Of a DNA stretch of 64,000 bases, positions 61,118-64,000 are shown in pieces (position 1 is the stretch's first letter; every line of letters begins with the position of its first letter). Source of the DNA: Hymenopellis radicata. Its lineage: Eukaryota; Basidiomycota; Agaricomycetes; Agaricales; Physalacriaceae. Location: positions 124,001 through 188,000 of the forward strand of contig JADNRX010000046.1 of the NCBI GenBank assembly GCA_015501595.1. Direction: 5' to 3'. The position numbers and the translations under genes are program-made. Under the pieces are notes generated by a model. That model did not search any database. It had not been told where the DNA came from and worked only from the letters and a program-made list of their open reading frames with translations.

Positions 61118-61349
61118 CTGTATACTTTTAATCAATTCGTCAGTCACAGGTCACAGGCGACCTCGAACTGATGAAATGTCACAGCTGTCACTCGAAATCT
61201 TGCGAAAACTGCCCCGGCGGGCCCCCGCCGTGCTCCCGCCGCAGCTCCGCCGCGGCGGCTATTACCCGATATAGTAATCTGACGAATTGAAAATTTCGTC
61301 AGGCAGGTCACACGTCACATGGCCTGACGAATTGATTAAAAGTGTACAG
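61118..61349. mobile_element. MITE family 2-like, 232 bp, TA target duplication, in DUF6535 copy D
   Basis: The ends are CTGTATACTTTTAATCAATT and the complement CTGTACACTTTTAATCAATT, continuing CGTCAG; TA flanks at 61116-61117 and 61350-61351. The empty site is visible in copy C (CCGCTACATTGCTG near 44430). GC-rich centre: CCCCGGCGGGCCC...CGCCGCGGCGGC. Inner GTCACAGGTCACAGG words are shared with the element at 29006. Confidence 0.9.
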
Positions 61350-61914
61350 TAGCGGGTGAGGAGAGAGTAAACGGGCTGATTGCGATGGTACGGAAAGAGG
61401 ATATTCAGGAGATCATTTCTGCGCACGAACTTGAATGTCTTGGGAAGGCCAGAACGAATTCCAATATCCGCCATCATGACCGCGGGGAGAATGTAATGGT
61501 AGCTATCTGGCGATATCTTCTGAGTCAACACTGGTGCCAGCAAAGATGCAATGAACGATGGTGAGAACCATGCCTCATATACATCCCTATATTCGGCTTG
61601 GAAGATGAACCCGGTCGTGAGTGGCAAGGCTTTCTTTCGAATGTCGTCCAGATCGCTCCATTTAGGTGGGATACTGTACTATTACACGCAAGTCTTCGCA
61701 TAACGGGTAACGGGGACCTGTGAAATGAAGAGTTCATGCTAGCATAACGTGTAACAGCCAAAATTGGGCCCCAGGCAAGGCCCAAAAAGGAAATTTTTTA
61801 AGGCGGCGGCTATCGCCGCCGCTCCCGCCTGTCCATATAAGGAAATTGGACCCTGAATGAAGAGCAATGTCTGTGAAGAGTATGCGTAACGGGTAACACC
61901 CCATGAAGACTAGG

Positions 61915-62482
61915 CAAGGGTGTGTCGGAAGTACAGGCCGGTACACCGGGCTGATAGGTAGGTCCCCGCCGAAGGCGAAAAAAAAGTTATATTGGGGTTG
62001 GTAGATTTGGCTGAAAAACATGTTTAGAGTACATATTTTGAGGAAATTTTATTTTCCACCACCATCACCACCACCACCACCACCACTTCTCTTACCACCA
62101 CTATCACTTCCCTCACCTTCCCTCTATCCCCACTGCTTACCTCCTACCATCACCCCCACCCTACTCTTATGCTCAGCTTACTGTCCCCATGCCATCGGGT
62201 AGAGATTCAAAATGATATACCTACGGAATACCCATGCTACTTACTAGAGCCTAGAAATGAGACAATGATAAAGAGAGATGCGCTAGATTGAGTATGGATC
62301 AAGTATGGAGCAAGCGCAGAGATGATCAAAAGCGGTAAATAGCATGATATGTGACTAAATAGCATAACATGTGATTAAATCACATGACTAAATGATGTCA
62401 TATAGGTAGGTAGGTCCATGTTTGAGGCCTGAAAAAAGTTATTCAGCGTCGTGTATAGTAACTTATTTCTGACATACCCTTG
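61915..62482. mobile_element. hAT-type non-autonomous element, 568 bp, 8-bp target duplication, nested
   Basis: The ends are CAAGGGTGTGTCGGAAGTA and the complement CAAGGGTATGTCAGAAATA. An 8-bp direct duplication AGACTAGG flanks it (61907-61914 and 62483-62490). The 8-bp duplication and CAAGGG termini fit the hAT superfamily. The interior has a (CCA)n run and no transposase frame. Confidence 0.9.
62060..62095. repeat. (CCA)n microsatellite inside the hAT element
   Basis: Imperfect CCACCACCATCACCACCACC run with pyrimidine-rich sequence continuing to about 62165. An open frame over it is compositional only. Confidence 0.8.
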
Positions 62483-62498
62483 AGACTAGGTCGTAATA

Positions 62499-62740
62499 CT
62501 GTACCGTTTCGACCGTAAGTTCGCGGCATGTGACGCGTTATGCCGCGAACTTACAGGAAATAGGTTCGTTTTCAGGCACAAGGCCCAATTTGGAAGTCCC
62601 GCCGCAGGCGGGCCCGAAAAATTGCCGTTTTGGGCGATGCAGCCCTGAAATGAGGCCCCGTTACGCGTTATCATTAGCTCTAAGTTAGGTTCCGACGGCC
62701 GCGTGACGCGTTATGCGAACATGCGGTCGAAACGGTACAG
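62499..62740. mobile_element. MITE family 3, 242 bp, TA target duplication, nested in MITE family 1
   Basis: The ends are CTGTACCGTTTCGACCGTAA and the complement CTGTACCGTTTCGACCGCAT, followed by GTTCGC; TA at 62497-62498 and 62741-62742. It interrupts the right terminal repeat of the family 1 element. Centre: CCCGCCGCAGGCGGGCCCG. Inner GTGACGCGTTATG occurs in both orientations. Confidence 0.9.
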
Positions 62741-63471
62741 TAGTACAGTACATGATAGATGAGAAAACAATCGCCGGGTAATTACAAGGGAAATGATATG
62801 ACGCTTTTCGCTTTCTGAAGGAGGAAGTTGAAGAAAAGAGGATAGTATTTCGTGTACTACGCCACGGAGAGCATCCAGTGCGGCAGGATACTCCTGAGCA
62901 TAGTACTGATATCGTTTTTCATGTAGAACCACAAACCAATAATAATTTATGATAGCGATCTGAATTCGAAATCCTTTATCCTCCATCACCAGAGAAGACA
63001 AGTTGAAAGGCAGAGGGATTCGAATACCGTAAACTGCATCTAAGACCCCAGGGTCAAAAGAGGACAGTTCATCCTGTAAGACCTTTTCAATCAAATTATT
63101 CAAGTCTTCATGACCAAAAAGAGCTTTGTAAGTCACAGCATTACTGTCAGTAATATCAGTATTGGGCTCAATGTTGAAAGAGTCCAAGACAGAATGTGGA
63201 GTGGTGCAAAGACGGGAAAAAAGTGCCATCCACAAAGGCTTGGGCTGTTTCTGCCACGGTGTCATCCCCAGTGGGCTTGTACTCAAAGTTGTGTGCGGTC
63301 GGATAGTACAGGATAGCACGCTCTGAAAGAAACCCAACCATACCCGCGGATGAAGGAGAAGTCCGGGGTGCTGGAGTACCCTCTCAGCTTCGATCGATGA
63401 ATACATTCCATAAGCAATGGCAGAAGCCACAAGTTGTGGTGACAACATTTCCGGCATGACTGACTTCAGGT

Positions 63472-63974
63472 TAGAGACGGACGCGAGCCTATACTCAAGT
63501 ATATTCATACTCATCATGCGAGTAACTCATGCCTCAAGACCAATACTCACGACTCACGACTCTACTCAAGACTCTACTCTACTCAAGACTCTACTCGCGA
63601 GTATTTATGAGTCTTGAGTATACAAATACTCGAGTATACTCAAGTATACTCACCAAATTAGACAGTCGGCAGATTTATTTAAGCTAGCAAGTAGGATATT
63701 GAGTCATATTTATATTAGTAAGAACTTTTGTTGAGCACAGAGGTAAAGATGGAGCAGGATTACAACATATCTGCTGAGCTATTGCATGTAGATGAAGTGA
63801 TGAGTATTCATGAGTATGAGTCTACTAAATACTCATGGCATTAGATGTAGATTCACTACTCACCAAATACTCTAGACTCTACTCTACTCATCTGCGAGTA
63901 TATTCTTGACTCGCACAATGAGTACACATTTATTCACGAGTATTTTTTATACTCTATACTCGTGTCCGTCTCTA
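63472..63974. mobile_element. hAT-type element of 503 bp with ACTC/GAGT-rich interior, in DUF6535 copy D
   Basis: The ends are TAGAGACGGACGCGAG and the complement TAGAGACGGACACGAG. An 8-bp duplication CTTCAGGT lies at 63464-63471 and 63975-63982. Host coding sequence continues on both sides (AACCTGAAGTCAGTCATGCC on the gene strand). The interior near both ends is built of degenerate ACTCAAGTATACTC and GAGTATTCATGAGTA words. Confidence 0.88.
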
Positions 63975-64000
63975 CTTCAGGTTAGTACTAACCAGTCTCC

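Larger units (their letters stand above)
61674..62748. mobile_element. MITE family 1, second copy, carrying two nested insertions
   Basis: The left part, 61674-61914, matches 27610-27850 almost base for base. The right end survives as 62491-62498 and 62743-62748. TA flanks at 61672-61673 and 62749-62750. Removing the nested elements and their extra target duplications leaves 255 bp, exactly the length of the copy at 27610. It sits in coding sequence of DUF6535 copy D (empty site CTATCCCACC in copy C near 43901). Confidence 0.9.
57028..64000. repeat. Inverted repeat 2, right arm (continues off the window)
   Basis: Mirror image of 48243 down to at least about 43200 (the homologous end cannot be seen). 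Carries HAM1-like copy D on the plus strand and DUF6535 copy D on the minus strand. Arm length would be about 5 kb without the inserted elements. Confidence 0.85.
60464..64000 (-). pseudogene. DUF6535 protein, copy D, broken by transposon insertions
   Basis: Read on the minus strand, pieces are 64000-63983, 63471-62751, 61671-61352 and 61117-60464. Together they match copy C from about 43180 to its end: SVMPEMLSPQLVASAIAYGM, LCTTPHSVLDSFNIEPNTDI, FQAEYRDVYEAWFSPSFIAS, LDEDI-like YDEDISILRGLRQDEHCQL and ending MRWQVFKNARKG. The element-free pieces keep an open frame for long stretches, so the insertions look recent. A 45-50-codon in-frame insertion is also present around 60810-60950 (GTPARYSDMRYLHRPQSD), where copy C has a deletion. 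Without the transposons this copy would have the fewest frame breaks. Confidence 0.85.

Noticed and set aside
62020..62202. Pro-rich small protein over the (CCA)n tract
   Set aside because: The frame exists only because of the microsatellite inside a non-autonomous transposon.
1..64000. tRNA, rRNA, CRISPR arrays or bacterial operon signals
   Set aside because: I looked for GGTTCGA-type T-loops with paired arms and for regularly spaced repeats and saw none; the intron structure is fungal.

Overview
The window is nuclear DNA from a filamentous basidiomycete, most likely an Agaricomycete. The genes carry many short GT-AG introns of about 45-60 nt. Families typical of mushroom-forming fungi are present: cerato-platanin, F-box/LRR expansions, DUF6535 membrane proteins, HAM1-like proteins and an AAA-ATPase-like protein. 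There are no prokaryotic features, and I found no rRNA or tRNA.

Region 1 (1-24 kb) is organised as a large inverted duplication. A delta-9 fatty-acid desaturase with a C-terminal cytochrome b5 domain lies on the minus strand at the left edge (1-1479), and a second copy lies on the plus strand at 20124-21759. Their upstream regions (about 2.8-3.7 kb and 18.4-19.2 kb) are also mirror images. An F-box gene occurs on the minus strand inside the loop (14.2-15.8 kb) and on the plus strand outside it (22.3-24.0 kb). Between the arms lie ordinary genes: an Asi-type RING E3 ligase, a formamidase/acetamidase with a 9-nt micro-exon, a secreted alpha/beta hydrolase with a probable GPI tail, a cerato-platanin and a secreted endonuclease/exonuclease/phosphatase-family enzyme.

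Region 2 (24.6-48.2 kb and 57.0-64.0 kb) is a multicopy accessory block. Its repeating unit is a DUF6535 multi-pass membrane protein gene followed convergently by a HAM1-like gene whose best copies begin with a lipidation-type N-terminus (MGLCASCC). I see three convergent pairs (A, 24.8-33 kb; C, 41.6-47.9 kb; D, 57.4-64 kb) and one orphan HAM1-like remnant (B, 38.9-41.3 kb). Pairs C and D form a second inverted repeat around an 8.8-kb loop. Pair A is split by a 3.1-kb insertion carrying a captured fragment of a Ubp14/USP5-type deubiquitinase gene. The DUF6535 gene of pair D is broken by small DNA transposons, including one nested inside another with readable target-site duplications. Decayed F-box pieces, a C2H2-like zinc-finger gene and direct repeats fill the space between A and C.

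Region 3 (48.4-56.7 kb), the loop of the second inverted repeat, holds a large unrecognised minus-strand gene, a divergently transcribed AAA-ATPase-like gene about 210 bp away, about 2.4 kb with no recognisable gene, and a G-protein alpha subunit with unusual switch-I residues.

Reading frames are broken by single-base indels across many genes, often in runs of the same base, and where two copies exist the breaks fall at different places. This could be real decay or uncorrected consensus error. It must be settled before any of these genes is called a pseudogene.
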